Assembly (NCBI RefSeq): GCF_030546575.1
Contig: NZ_JAUOTN010000001.1
Location: 186,001-250,000, forward strand
Reading direction: 5' to 3'
DNA: 64,000 bases
Source: Pontibacter coccineus
Lineage (GTDB): Bacteria; Bacteroidota; Bacteroidia; Cytophagales; Hymenobacteraceae
Shown here in pieces: positions 19,365-27,838 of this stretch (within the stretch, counting starts at the first letter, position 1; each line of letters begins with the position of its first letter). Under the pieces are notes generated by a model, which worked only from the letters and a program-made list of their open reading frames with translations, made no database searches and was not told the origin of the DNA. Both the position numbers and the translations under genes were made by a program.

Positions 19365-19720
19365 CCGTGTTGGAAGTCCAAGAGGTATGATCGCTGGTCA
19401 AACAGTCGGTAAACCATTATAACAAAGAGTTAAATCCAGTGGCACAAGTCAAAAAACTTGTGCTTACACCATGCGGGTGGTCCATTGAAAACGGTAAACT
19501 CACCCCTTATCTCACCGCCGACCTGCTGGACCTTGCGCCCTACAACGGGCAGGCCATTCTGGTCATCGCCTCTGACTGGAACCAGGAAGTGATCAGTGAA
19601 GCGCGCATTTTCGGAGTGCTCGACAAAGTTGCCTGCGACGTGCTACAAAAGTTTGCCTACGGGCACATGCAGGACAAAGAAGAGGAAATAGCCTCCTACA
19701 TCTCAGGTATAAGCAATTAG
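19365..19720 (+). pseudogene. Decayed acyl-CoA synthetase tail fused in frame to the C-terminal half of the 140-residue protein
   Basis: From about 19365 the sequence aligns with the 3' part of the synthetase gene (GTGTTGGAAG..CAAGAGGTATG against GTGCTGGAAG..CAGGAGGTATG). It reads VLEVQEV*SLVKQSVNHYNKELNPV and continues into GWSIENGKLTP. A TGA replaces the Trp codon (EVWKL in the intact gene). After TP at 19510 it joins, in frame, codons 71-140 of the protein at 11213-11635. The synthetase part is clearly more diverged than the second part, so the two halves have different ages or origins. A GTG at 19439 leaves a 93-codon open frame, but its N-terminus is only synthetase debris. A functional product is unlikely. 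Confidence 0.7.
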
Positions 19721-20045
19721 ATTAAGCTGCTATTTTAAAGGAAGTTTGTTTACAAGACCAACAGGGAGTTGGTGCCGCCAGACTCATTGGGGGCTTCTCT
19801 GTCGGCATCCGGGTCGTTTCGCCATTCGGTGCCGTCTACCAGGTATTTGAATTCGTGCTGTGAATGGCGCGGAAGCGTCTGCACACTCTCGAAAACGCCT
19901 CCTTTTTTCCTGTTCATCTGGATCGGCGTGTCCCAATCGCCATTTAGCCTCCGTTTCTCTACTCTTTCCCCCCATCCGCCAGGCCCATCGTAAACTTCAC
20001 CTTGCCCTGGTCCTTGGTCTTTAGGTAGGTCTTCCGGACCATCCT
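19511..20045. repeat. Direct repeat copy 2 flanking the giant secreted-protein gene
   Basis: This 535-bp segment matches 11426-11954 in the same orientation. It ends exactly after the start of the broken isoamylase-type gene (CTTCCGGACCATCCT against CTTCCGGATCATCCT), and beyond that point the two copies diverge completely. Confidence 0.9.
19750..20042 (-). pseudogene. Second isoamylase early-set domain gene, frameshifted
   Basis: This is a near-copy of 11661-11951. From ATG 20042 it reads MVRKTYLKTKDQGKVKFTMGLADGG and then runs into TAG. The plus-strand C run at this point has six C here against four in the other copy, a +2 shift. Correcting it restores VEKRRLNGDWDTPIQMNRKKGG through the stop at 19750. 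The family Trp is intact here, so each copy carries a different lesion. The 293-bp span is two bases more than a multiple of three, consistent with the shift. A phase-variable homopolymer or a sequencing error in the C run is an alternative. Confidence 0.75.
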
Positions 20046-20237
20046 AATTATGTTTTTTCCTGCGAAGGAAGGTTGCTTAAGTGAATCAATTCCGGAAGGC
20101 GTTGCATTTTCCTGCAAACGATAACATGTGCTCTTTCCTGATAAGTACTGAATTCGCAGAAGACATCTGTTCAAAAAAAAGAATAAACGTATCTAAAGGC
20201 TTTACTTTTTAGCAACTTGCGTCTTTATTTTTCCGCA

Positions 20238-21371
20238 ATGCATTCTATCACCACGAACCGGCTTTCACTTAGCCTTTTTTTCCTTCTTTCCGGCTTCAAC
20301 TTTTCAAGCTGGGCATCCCGCATCCCCACCATCGTTTCCACACTTCGCCTGAACGAGGCCGAACTGGGCAGCATTCTCCTGACCATGCCGGTGAGCTCGC
20401 TGATCGGCTTGCCTTTATCAAGCTGGCTTGTCACCAGGTTCGACAGCCGCTTACCCTTGATTGTGGCTATGGTCCTGAATGCCGCTTCGCTTTCGCTGAT
20501 CGGAATAGCTGCCACACCATTTGCCCTGGTCGTGGCCTTATTCCTGTTCTCGCTGAGTATGCGTGTGTTTAACATCGCGATCAATACCCAGGCCATTACG
20601 CTGCAGAAACTCTACGACCGCAAAATAAACGGCGCCTTCCATGGTCTCTGGAGCACAGGCGGCATTGTGGGCGTCGGCGTTACCACACTGCTGGTTTCGC
20701 TTGGCATATCCATCGTGCCGCACCTGGTAGCAGTCTCTGTCATCACGACGCTACTTGTGCTGGGCGCCTTCCCATACCTGCTGCGCAATGACCGCTCCAC
20801 GACGGGCAATAAACTCACGTTTGGCAAGCCCGATCCGTACATCCTATACCTGGGGCTGCTTGTGTTCTTTGCAGCCGTTTGCGAAGGCGGCATGTTCGAC
20901 TGGAGTGGCATTTACTTCCAGCAGGTGGTGGGCGAAGAGGTCTTTACCGCAGGCTATCTCATTTTTATGTCGTTTATGGCGCTTTCGCGATTCGTTTCAG
21001 ATCGTATCATCGAGAAGATCGGAATGGAAAGAACCTACGTGCTCAGTGCCAGCCTTATTTTCTCAGGTATAGCACTGGCCATTCTGTTCCCGAGTTTCTG
21101 GCCTGCCATGATTGGCTTCTCACTGGTAGGCTTCGGCACCGCCTCGGTTATACCGATGACGTACACGCTGGCGGGCGCCTCCAAAAAGTACTCGCCTGGC
21201 ATCGCCATCTCCATGATCGTGACCTTCGGTATTGTGGGTATGCTCATGGGCCCGCCGCTCATCGGTTACCTGGCCCACGCCTTTAACCTCAAGTTCGCTT
21301 TCGTCACCTTCGCCCTGGCAGGCGCCATGCTGATCCCTATCTCCAGAAAATTCTTCCGGTTGGAGCGTTAG
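20238..21371 (+). CDS. MFS transporter (YbjJ/fucose-permease-like)
   Basis: This 377-residue transporter has 12 hydrophobic segments. The N-terminal region FFLLSGFNFSSWASRIPTI and the loop LRLNEAELGSILLTMPVSS resemble the YbjJ-type subgroup of the major facilitator superfamily, and the conserved WSGIYFQ follows later in a periplasmic or re-entrant position. The substrate is unknown; relatives include sugar permeases and putative drug exporters. The ATG at 20238 is preferred over an in-frame TTG 21 bases upstream. It is monocistronic, with a terminator downstream. Confidence 0.85.
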   Translation: MHSITTNRLSLSLFFLLSGFNFSSWASRIPTIVSTLRLNEAELGSILLTMPVSSLIGLPLSSWLVTRFDSRLPLIVAMVLNAASLSLIGIAATPFALVVALFLFSLSMRVFNIAINTQAITLQKLYDRKINGAFHGLWSTGGIVGVGVTTLLVSLGISIVPHLVAVSVITTLLVLGAFPYLLRNDRSTTGNKLTFGKPDPYILYLGLLVFFAAVCEGGMFDWSGIYFQQVVGEEVFTAGYLIFMSFMALSRFVSDRIIEKIGMERTYVLSASLIFSGIALAILFPSFWPAMIGFSLVGFGTASVIPMTYTLAGASKKYSPGIAISMIVTFGIVGMLMGPPLIGYLAHAFNLKFAFVTFALAGAMLIPISRKFFRLER

Positions 21372-21449
21372 GTTTGGCTGTAAGTGATGGCTGTTAGCGC
21401 TGCTGTGTGGGTGGTCTGCTAATCCGTAAAATTATTTTTGATTATCAGC

Positions 21450-21486
21450 AGGGAGTCTGGGCTTTGGCTTAGGCTCCCTTTTTTTA
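21450..21486 (+). terminator. Rho-independent terminator
   Basis: AGGGAGTCT (21450-21458) pairs with AGGCTCCCT (21471-21479) with one G-U wobble and is followed by a run of seven T. It lies about 80 bases after the MFS stop. Confidence 0.75.
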
Positions 21487-21649
21487 TTGTTATACCACTC
21501 AACATGAGGAATTTACTTCAGGCTTATATGCAGCAATTCCCGTTTAAACCGACCTGCATCCCGAACAACAACCCTAAGTAAGTCCTTACTTATTAAATTT
21601 TCTGTTTAATTTAAACAGCCAAAACCTTATTAACCCCTACCATCAGCCC

Positions 21650-23125
21650 ATGGAAAACCTTATCAGTTCGGTAAACGACATCGTCTGGAGCAATGCGCTT
21701 ATCATACTTTGCCTTGGGGCAGGTGTATACTTCTCCATTGTCACAAAATTCCTGCAGGTACGCTATATCCGTGAAATGCTGCGCCTGCTTTTCCAGGGGG
21801 AATCCTCCAACAAGGGCATCAGCTCTTTTCAGGCCTTTACCGTAGCCATTGCCGGGCGTGTCGGCACTGGTAATATCGCCGGTGTAGCCACTGCCATTGC
21901 CATGGGTGGACCGGGTGCCGTGTTCTGGATGTGGGCGATCGCCTTCCTGGGCAGCTCTTCTGCCTTTATAGAAGCGACACTGGGCCAGATTTATAAGCAG
22001 GTAAAAGATGGCCAGTACAGAGGTGGCCCGGCCTTCTACATTGAGAAAGGGCTTGGCGTAAAATGGTATGCTGTTTTGTTTGCTGTCGCTACCATCATCA
22101 GTATGGCCCTATTCCTGCCAGGCGTGCAGAGCAACAGCATCGCCTCCGGGATCAGCAATGCCTTCCAGGTACCGGTGGCGTATACGGGTGGCGCCGTTAC
22201 CTTGCTGTTGGCCCTTATTATTGTAGGGGGTGTGAGGCGCATCGGCAACGTGGCACAGGTGGTAGTTCCGTTTATGGCGGGTGCCTACGTCCTGATGTCG
22301 GTCGTCATCATCCTGATGAATATTTCGGAAGTGCCCGCCGTGCTGAACCTGATCATCAGCTCTGCATTTGACCTGGAGCCCGCTTTTGCCGGCGTGTTTG
22401 GCATGGCCATTTCGTGGGGCGTGAAGCGAGGCATTTACTCCAACGAAGCAGGCCAGGGCACTGCCCCGCATGCTGCCGCCGCGGCCGAGGTGAGCCATCC
22501 TGCTAAGCAGGGCCTGGTGCAGGCCTTCTCTGTATATGTGGATACGCTTTTTGTATGTACGGCTACGGCGTTCATGATCCTGTTTACAGGACAATACAAT
22601 GTGGTGAATCCGGAGGGCGGCTTCCTGGTGGAGAACCTGCCAGGTGTGCCATTCGGGCCGGAGTACACGCAGTTGGCGGTTAGCTCCCACTTCCCCGCGC
22701 TGGGTAGCGGCTTTATCGCCATTTCGCTGTTTTTCTTTGCCTTCACCACCATCATGGCCTACTACTACATTGCCGAAACCAACCTGAGCTACCTGAATAC
22801 CAAAAACAAAAAGTGGATGCTCTGGGCGCTTCGCTTCTTTATACTTGCCGCCACCTTCTACGGCTCCGTAAAGACGGCAGAATCGGCCTGGATGCTCGGC
22901 GATATCGGCGTGGGTATCATGGCCTGGCTGAACGTGGTCGCCATCATCCTGTTGCGCAAGCCAGCCTTACGCACCCTGCAAGATTACATATCCCAGCGCA
23001 AAGCCGGACTCGACCCGACGTTTGATCCAGAAAAACTTGGTATAAAGAACGCCGGAGACTGGAATAAAGCAATCGGCGCTGACGAGCCGGAGGCGCAGGA
23101 CCAAAGAGCGCTGGAAGCAGTTTAG
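21650..23125 (+). CDS. Alanine/glycine:cation symporter (AGCS family)
   Basis: This 491-residue polytopic membrane protein couples Na+ (or H+) influx to uptake of alanine or glycine. Family signatures are SFQAFTVAIAGRVGTGNIAG (about 63-82), GGPGAVFWMW and the KRGIYSNEAGQGTAPHAAAAA stretch near 262-282. About eleven hydrophobic segments are visible. The length is typical for the family. A strong terminator follows, and the neighbours are unrelated, so it is a single-gene unit. Confidence 0.93.
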   Translation: MENLISSVNDIVWSNALIILCLGAGVYFSIVTKFLQVRYIREMLRLLFQGESSNKGISSFQAFTVAIAGRVGTGNIAGVATAIAMGGPGAVFWMWAIAFLGSSSAFIEATLGQIYKQVKDGQYRGGPAFYIEKGLGVKWYAVLFAVATIISMALFLPGVQSNSIASGISNAFQVPVAYTGGAVTLLLALIIVGGVRRIGNVAQVVVPFMAGAYVLMSVVIILMNISEVPAVLNLIISSAFDLEPAFAGVFGMAISWGVKRGIYSNEAGQGTAPHAAAAAEVSHPAKQGLVQAFSVYVDTLFVCTATAFMILFTGQYNVVNPEGGFLVENLPGVPFGPEYTQLAVSSHFPALGSGFIAISLFFFAFTTIMAYYYIAETNLSYLNTKNKKWMLWALRFFILAATFYGSVKTAESAWMLGDIGVGIMAWLNVVAIILLRKPALRTLQDYISQRKAGLDPTFDPEKLGIKNAGDWNKAIGADEPEAQDQRALEAV

Positions 23126-23150
23126 CTTCTTAAATGAAATTCCTTAAACT

Positions 23151-23182
23151 AAAAGAGACGCAATGAACGCGTCTCTTTTTTG
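23151..23182 (+). terminator. Rho-independent terminator
   Basis: AAAAGAGACGC (23151-23161) and GCGTCTCTTTT (23169-23179) form a perfect 11-bp stem with a 7-nt loop and a T tail, about 25 bases after the symporter stop. Confidence 0.9.
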
Positions 23183-23275
23183 TTTTGCAGGGTAGTCGTT
23201 TTTTGGGGACTATCCCATTACTGTTCGAAACCTGTGAAAGTATTGTTTTCTGGCCTGGATACAGGAAGCGAAACT

Positions 23276-23300
23276 GTCCCCTTGAGGGGATTATACGGGT
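23276..23300. repeat. Degenerate core of the GTCCCCTTGAGGGGAC repeat family
   Basis: GTCCCCTTGAGGGG followed by ATTATACGGGT matches the start of the intact arms at 23791-23955 (GTCCCCTTGAGGGGAC, then TACAGGGGTGTAA), with decay after the hairpin. It lies 113 bases upstream of the DUF559 gene, so that gene is bracketed by members of the same family. Confidence 0.65.
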
Positions 23301-23412
23301 ATTCTCTTGAATCTATAAAGCCTTCAATACGCGCAATCTGGGGTCTCCGCAGAACTTAAAAACCCTGCCTTGTGTATGGGTTACAGAGCGTTGCATGTGG
23401 TAAATACCAGGC

Positions 23413-23781
23413 ATGAAAAAGAACACCATTATACCTTACAAGGAGTATCTTAAAGTCAAAGCAAGAGAACTGAGGAAAAACAGCACGCTTGCTGAGATTC
23501 TTTTATGGCAGGAAATAAAGGAGAGAAAACTACTGGGCTACCAATTTCACAGGCAAGTGCCTATGTTAGATTATATTGTTGATTTCTACTGTCATGAATT
23601 ACAACTAGCAATTGAGATAGATGGGGATAGCCATGATTATAGCTTTGATAATGATGCAAAGCGACAGTCGGAGCTGGAAAGGTATGGAGTAATGTTTTTA
23701 AGATTTGATGATATCGAAATCAAGAAAAACATCCAAAATATACTGCGAACATTAGAGCATTGGGTAACTGAGAACCAGTGA
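23413..23781 (+). CDS. DUF559 (Vsr-like endonuclease fold) protein
   Basis: This 122-residue protein matches the DUF559 family, which shares the PD-(D/E)xK/Vsr nuclease fold. The visible motif order is TLAEILLWQEIKERKLLGYQFHRQVP, then YIVDFYCHELQLAIEIDGDSH (Asp, Glu and Asp-Gly-Asp as candidate metal ligands) and MFLRFDDIEI. These proteins are single-domain nucleases of unknown biological role. It is lower in GC than its neighbours and sits between members of an inverted-repeat family (23276-23300 and 23791-23955), which suggests arrival with, or association to, that element. The ATG opens directly into the domain. Confidence 0.82.
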   Translation: MKKNTIIPYKEYLKVKARELRKNSTLAEILLWQEIKERKLLGYQFHRQVPMLDYIVDFYCHELQLAIEIDGDSHDYSFDNDAKRQSELERYGVMFLRFDDIEIKKNIQNILRTLEHWVTENQ

Positions 23782-23790
23782 TATTGCCTG

Positions 23791-23955
23791 TGCATGATTA
23801 CACCCCTGTGGTCCCCTCAAGGGGACAGTTCCGCTATTACTATTTCAAAATTTAGTACGCTTAGCATCGAAAGAATAAGGTTACTACCTGGTATAGTCTT
23901 AAAAACGGAAGAAAAGAGTGTCCCCTTGAGGGGACTACAGGGGTGTAATCATGCA
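23791..23955. repeat. Inverted-repeat element with 36-bp arms, adjacent to the DUF559 gene
   Basis: The left arm 23791-23826 and right arm 23920-23955 are reverse complements with one mismatch. Each contains ATGATTACACCCCTGT and the hairpin GTCCCC-TCAA-GGGGAC. The arms enclose 93 bases with no coding potential. The element begins 9 bases after the DUF559 stop and ends 9 bases before the hrpB stop. Related elements occur at 30179-30356 and 45050-45193. Confidence 0.9.
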
Positions 23956-23964
23956 CAAACATCA

Positions 23965-26418
23965 CTAAACTCCCCGCTCCCATTTCACTTCCGGAAACAC
24001 CACCTCCAGCTGCCGCTTGATCACACGGTAATTCCCTTTCCAGAAACTCGCCAGGTCTGATACAGTAGTGATCGGCTTAAGCTCCGGACTGAGCAAAGCC
24101 AGCTCTACTGTCATCTCGCCATCATCCACTGTCGGGCTTTGCTCCCAGTCCAGCACGTCCTGCAGACGGATTTCCAGCGTGGGTTGCTCACCGTTTGGCT
24201 TGTAGTCGAGCGCTATATCGGCGCCATCCGGCAAGGCTATGCTGGTCGGAGCCAATACCGCTAGCCGCGCCCGTTGCTCTTCGCTCAGGAACCTGGCTTC
24301 CAGTATCGGCAGGAGCTCCAACTCCATCAACTCGTCCGGGTGCTCGATGTCGAAGAGGTAAGACTTCAGCCAGTCCCAGTTGGTCATGAGCAAAGTGGCG
24401 GTGCTCACGTCGGGCCAGGCTTCTGAAGGGCGCCACTTGCGCAGACTCAGTACACGATTTTGCCATTGGGTGAGTTCGTGGTTGAAATCCAGCAGGTGTT
24501 CGCCTTCGTGCTTGATGGCTTCGGAGATGGCCGGTACGCGGTGCTTCTCGTCGGGGGCTGGCAACGGCTTGCTTTGCAGCACAATGCTGCCGATGCGAGT
24601 GTCAATGGAGGCGGTGAGTTCGCCGTCGTTCAGGTCCCAATGGTAACATTCCTGCTGCTTCACGAGCGGCGCCAGATCCCGTGGGTTAAGCGGCGAGGCC
24701 AGGAAAATGCGGCCCGGGTTATCGCCTGTTCCCGCATGCAGGTGCGCGATGGCCAGCCAGGGCTCATGCGCCAGGTCGTCGCGGTGACCGGCGGAGGCGT
24801 ATTGTCCGCTAGCCAACTGGAACTGGGCATTGTTGCCGGGACGGGCGTAGGCGATGCGCTCGGGGTAGCAATGCGTGAGCAACACACCGGTTTCGTAATC
24901 ATCAAAAGTGCCATTCTCCGGCTCTATGCTGAACAGGGAGCGGTACGAGCGGGCGATCTTCTCGATCTTGCCGAAACGCTTGCCCTGCCCCTGCTCTTTC
25001 CTATACCTGCGCAGGGCTTCCACTCTTAAATTAATGTCGATGCCGGCGTTGCGGTCCAGCGGGTCGCGCTCTTCCAGCACGGCGGCAATATCACTTGCCA
25101 GCGCTACCTGTTTGGTTTCTTCGGCTTTGAGCAGCATGTGCGCAATGCGCGGGTGGCAGGGCAGCGTGTGCATACGCTTGCCGTGCTCGGTGATGCGGCC
25201 ATGCTCCAGCGCCTGCAACTGGTGCAGCATCTCGGTAGCATATTGCAGGGCAGCGCGGGGTGGCGGATTCAGCCAGGTCAGGCCCCGAATATCGGTAATG
25301 CCCCACTGCGCCATATCCAGCACCAGCGAAGCCAGGTCGGCTTCCATGATCTCGGGGGTGCGGTGCGGGGCCATGCGCTCCTGCGTGGTTTTGCTCCACA
25401 TGCGGTAGGCGGTGCCGGGGCCCAAACGACCGGCGCGACCGGCCCGCTGGTCGGCGGCGTCTTTGGAGATGCGCACCGTTTCGAGGCGCGACAAACCGGA
25501 CTTCGCATCGAAGCGCGAGGTTTTGCCGAAGCCTGTATCCACCACTACCGAAATGCCTTCAATGGTCAAACTGGTCTCTGCGATGCTGGTGGCCAGCACT
25601 ACTTTGCGTCTGCCGTCGCGGTCGGGCATGATGGCGGCGTACTGTTTGCCAAAAGGCAGCATCCCGAAAAGGGGGTGTATCCTGAAATCGCGCAGCTGCC
25701 TGCGCAGGAGCTCTTCTACTTTCCGGATATCGTTTTCACCGGGCAGGAACACAAGGATATCCCCTTGCTGCTCCTTTGCCGCCTGCACCACCACTTTGGC
25801 CGTCATTTCGGGCAGTATGCGGTCGTCGGCGTCGCCGGTGTAAAAAGTCTCGATCGGGTATTGCCGCCCCATGCTTTGCGCCACCGGGGCCTTGAGCAAG
25901 CTCGTGAGCTGGGGCATATCCAAGGTGGCCGACATCACCATGATGCGCAGGTCGGGCCGCAAGGTATGCTGTGCCTCCCGGCTCAGGGCCATGGCCACAT
26001 CGGCGTGGATACTGCGCTCATGAAACTCGTCGAAGATCACGATCCCTATACCTGTCAGCGAGCGGTCGCTGTGAATCATGCGCGTCAGGATGCCTTCGGT
26101 TACGACCTCAATGCGGGTCTTGTCTGAGATGCGCGTCTCGAAACGGATGCGGTAACCGACGGTCTGGCCTACCTCCTCGCCCAATAGCTGCGCCAGGCGT
26201 TCGGCAATGGTTTTGGCTGCCAGGCGCCGTGGCTCCAGCATGATGATCTTCTGACCCTCGAGCCAGGGCTCGTCGAGTATGGCCAGTGGCAGCAAGGTGC
26301 TTTTACCGGCTCCCGGAGGGGCATTGACGATCAGGGTATTCTGTTCCGAAAGATGTTCTCTGACGGCAGGTATAATTTCCCGAACGGGCAGGTCTATGGT
26401 GAAGGGATTGAAAGGCAA
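23965..26418 (-). CDS. hrpB: ATP-dependent helicase HrpB
   Basis: This is a DEAH-box RNA helicase of about 817 residues, the usual HrpB length. Motifs: Walker A APPGAGKST (33-41), LEPRRLAA, Walker B FDEFHERS, motif III MSATLD, and motif VI DQRAGRAGR within the second RecA domain. A HrpB-specific C-terminal region ends in WKGNYRVIKRQLEVVFPEVKWERGV. No ATG precedes the conserved start, but the family start (PFNPFTIDLPV) is reached from TTG 26418, which I propose as initiator. The frame is open upstream to 26532 with hydrophobic, family-unlike residues. Its 5' end has a decayed partial copy at 31493-31567. Confidence 0.92.
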   Translation of the reverse strand: MPFNPFTIDLPVREIIPAVREHLSEQNTLIVNAPPGAGKSTLLPLAILDEPWLEGQKIIMLEPRRLAAKTIAERLAQLLGEEVGQTVGYRIRFETRISDKTRIEVVTEGILTRMIHSDRSLTGIGIVIFDEFHERSIHADVAMALSREAQHTLRPDLRIMVMSATLDMPQLTSLLKAPVAQSMGRQYPIETFYTGDADDRILPEMTAKVVVQAAKEQQGDILVFLPGENDIRKVEELLRRQLRDFRIHPLFGMLPFGKQYAAIMPDRDGRRKVVLATSIAETSLTIEGISVVVDTGFGKTSRFDAKSGLSRLETVRISKDAADQRAGRAGRLGPGTAYRMWSKTTQERMAPHRTPEIMEADLASLVLDMAQWGITDIRGLTWLNPPPRAALQYATEMLHQLQALEHGRITEHGKRMHTLPCHPRIAHMLLKAEETKQVALASDIAAVLEERDPLDRNAGIDINLRVEALRRYRKEQGQGKRFGKIEKIARSYRSLFSIEPENGTFDDYETGVLLTHCYPERIAYARPGNNAQFQLASGQYASAGHRDDLAHEPWLAIAHLHAGTGDNPGRIFLASPLNPRDLAPLVKQQECYHWDLNDGELTASIDTRIGSIVLQSKPLPAPDEKHRVPAISEAIKHEGEHLLDFNHELTQWQNRVLSLRKWRPSEAWPDVSTATLLMTNWDWLKSYLFDIEHPDELMELELLPILEARFLSEEQRARLAVLAPTSIALPDGADIALDYKPNGEQPTLEIRLQDVLDWEQSPTVDDGEMTVELALLSPELKPITTVSDLASFWKGNYRVIKRQLEVVFPEVKWERGV

Positions 26419-26711
26419 TGGAAAGGCTTTTAATAAAATTAGAATCAGGTATAGCTTGGTACTGGCCTGCAATTTACACAATGTCGGGCGAGAAAGTACA
26501 ATGCACCAGTATAGGAAGCAGCAAACGCTCACTGCCCCATGCAGTTAACTGCTACTTATCATGCCTTCACTAAACTTTTTAGTACACCGGCATGCTATAC
26601 GTTGAATAGGTATAATTATTATAATATAAATCATAAATAACACGTATTGTAATTATACTTATATCCCGAGTCAGTATCACGCAACAGCAGCCATCAATTA
26701 CAATTTAGCAT

Positions 26712-27608
26712 ATGAAAAAGCTTAAAGCAACCTTATCCGTAGCGCTAGCTGCCTGTATGACCTTTTCCTGTCAGGATCAGCTACAGGAAGCAGAAATGGC
26801 ACCTCAGGCTGCCTCATCTGAAAGCATGCTGCAGACCAATACCCGGCATGGAAAGTACATGGTGTACAAAGCAGAGTACATCACTTCCGGCGAGGGAAAA
26901 GAAGTGGGCAATGTGGTTTACTTCAACCACCGGGGCAACAAGCAGCTCTCCGATGACTTTGTAGAGGATTATAGCGAGGATGGCACCCGCGACATCACCT
27001 ACTATGTCGATAATAACAGACCGTCAGAGGATTTGTCTGCGGACGTTACTGAAGCTGCCATCGACAGAGCGATGGACACCTGGGATGATGTGACCTGCTC
27101 CGATCTGGGTATGACGAAAGTACCATACGACGGCCGGCCAGCCGGATTCATCGCTGCCCTGCTGGGCTATGAAGGGAGTTTTGCGTATGTGGCAGATGTC
27201 GTGCATGCAGGCTGGCTTCCGGCAGAATTCTTTGATATGATTGCCCCTGGCGGAAGTACCTTTATCCTTGCCGCAACGTTCACGCTCATTTATGTAGATG
27301 GTGAAGGGAACCTGACAGACATGGATGGCAATGGTAAAGCGGACGTCGCCTGGAGAGAGATCTACTACAACGATGCCTTCACCTGGAATGATGGCTATAC
27401 CTACGATGTGGAGACAATTGCTTTGCATGAAGCAGGCCATGGCCTGAGCCAGAATCACTTCGGAAAGGCATTTACAACCCTGAAGAACGGCAAACTGCAT
27501 TTCGCTCCCCGATCTGTTATGAACGCAGCCTATTCGGGTGTGCAGACCGAGATATCCGGCACCGACCTGGGCGGCCATTGCAGCAATTGGGCGAACTGGG
27601 GTAAGTAA
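26712..27608 (+). CDS. Metzincin-type zinc metalloprotease lipoprotein
   Basis: This 298-residue lipoprotein precursor (signal ending TFSC, lipid Cys20) has the metzincin zinc motif HEAGHGLSQNHFG (about 239-251), with three histidines and catalytic Glu, and a Met-turn SVMNAAYSG about 20 residues later. The central part (YYVDNNRPSEDLSADVTEAAI onward) is typical of matrixin-like propeptide-catalytic junctions. The product should be a surface or periplasmic protease. It stands alone, with AT-rich DNA upstream and a terminator after it. The physiological substrate is unknown. Confidence 0.85.
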   Translation: MKKLKATLSVALAACMTFSCQDQLQEAEMAPQAASSESMLQTNTRHGKYMVYKAEYITSGEGKEVGNVVYFNHRGNKQLSDDFVEDYSEDGTRDITYYVDNNRPSEDLSADVTEAAIDRAMDTWDDVTCSDLGMTKVPYDGRPAGFIAALLGYEGSFAYVADVVHAGWLPAEFFDMIAPGGSTFILAATFTLIYVDGEGNLTDMDGNGKADVAWREIYYNDAFTWNDGYTYDVETIALHEAGHGLSQNHFGKAFTTLKNGKLHFAPRSVMNAAYSGVQTEISGTDLGGHCSNWANWGK

Positions 27609-27630
27609 CGATGAAAGCACGCTAGCAAAA

Positions 27631-27668
27631 AAGGACCCTTCCATGGAATTGGAAGGGTTTCTTTTTTT
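27631..27668 (+). terminator. Rho-independent terminator
   Basis: ACCCTTCC (27635-27642) and GGAAGGGT (27651-27658) form the stem with A and T extensions and a TTTCTTTTTTT tail, following the metalloprotease gene. Confidence 0.85.
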
Positions 27669-27838
27669 ATAGGCTATACCTGTTTGCATTTCCGGAAGCA
27701 TTCGAAGCAGCTGCGTGCCCCTTCCAGCCTGTGTGGGCTATTATAGCCGGAGACCTGCATCTGCAGCGAGGCTGGTGCGTAAACAGAAGGTATACTGTGC
27801 GTGAAAAGCGGTTGTGTTACCAGTAATCCAGACCAGCT

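Noticed and set aside
25138-26127. Long plus-strand open frame (329 codons) inside hrpB
   Set aside because: It is antisense to conserved helicase motifs and has no domain of its own.
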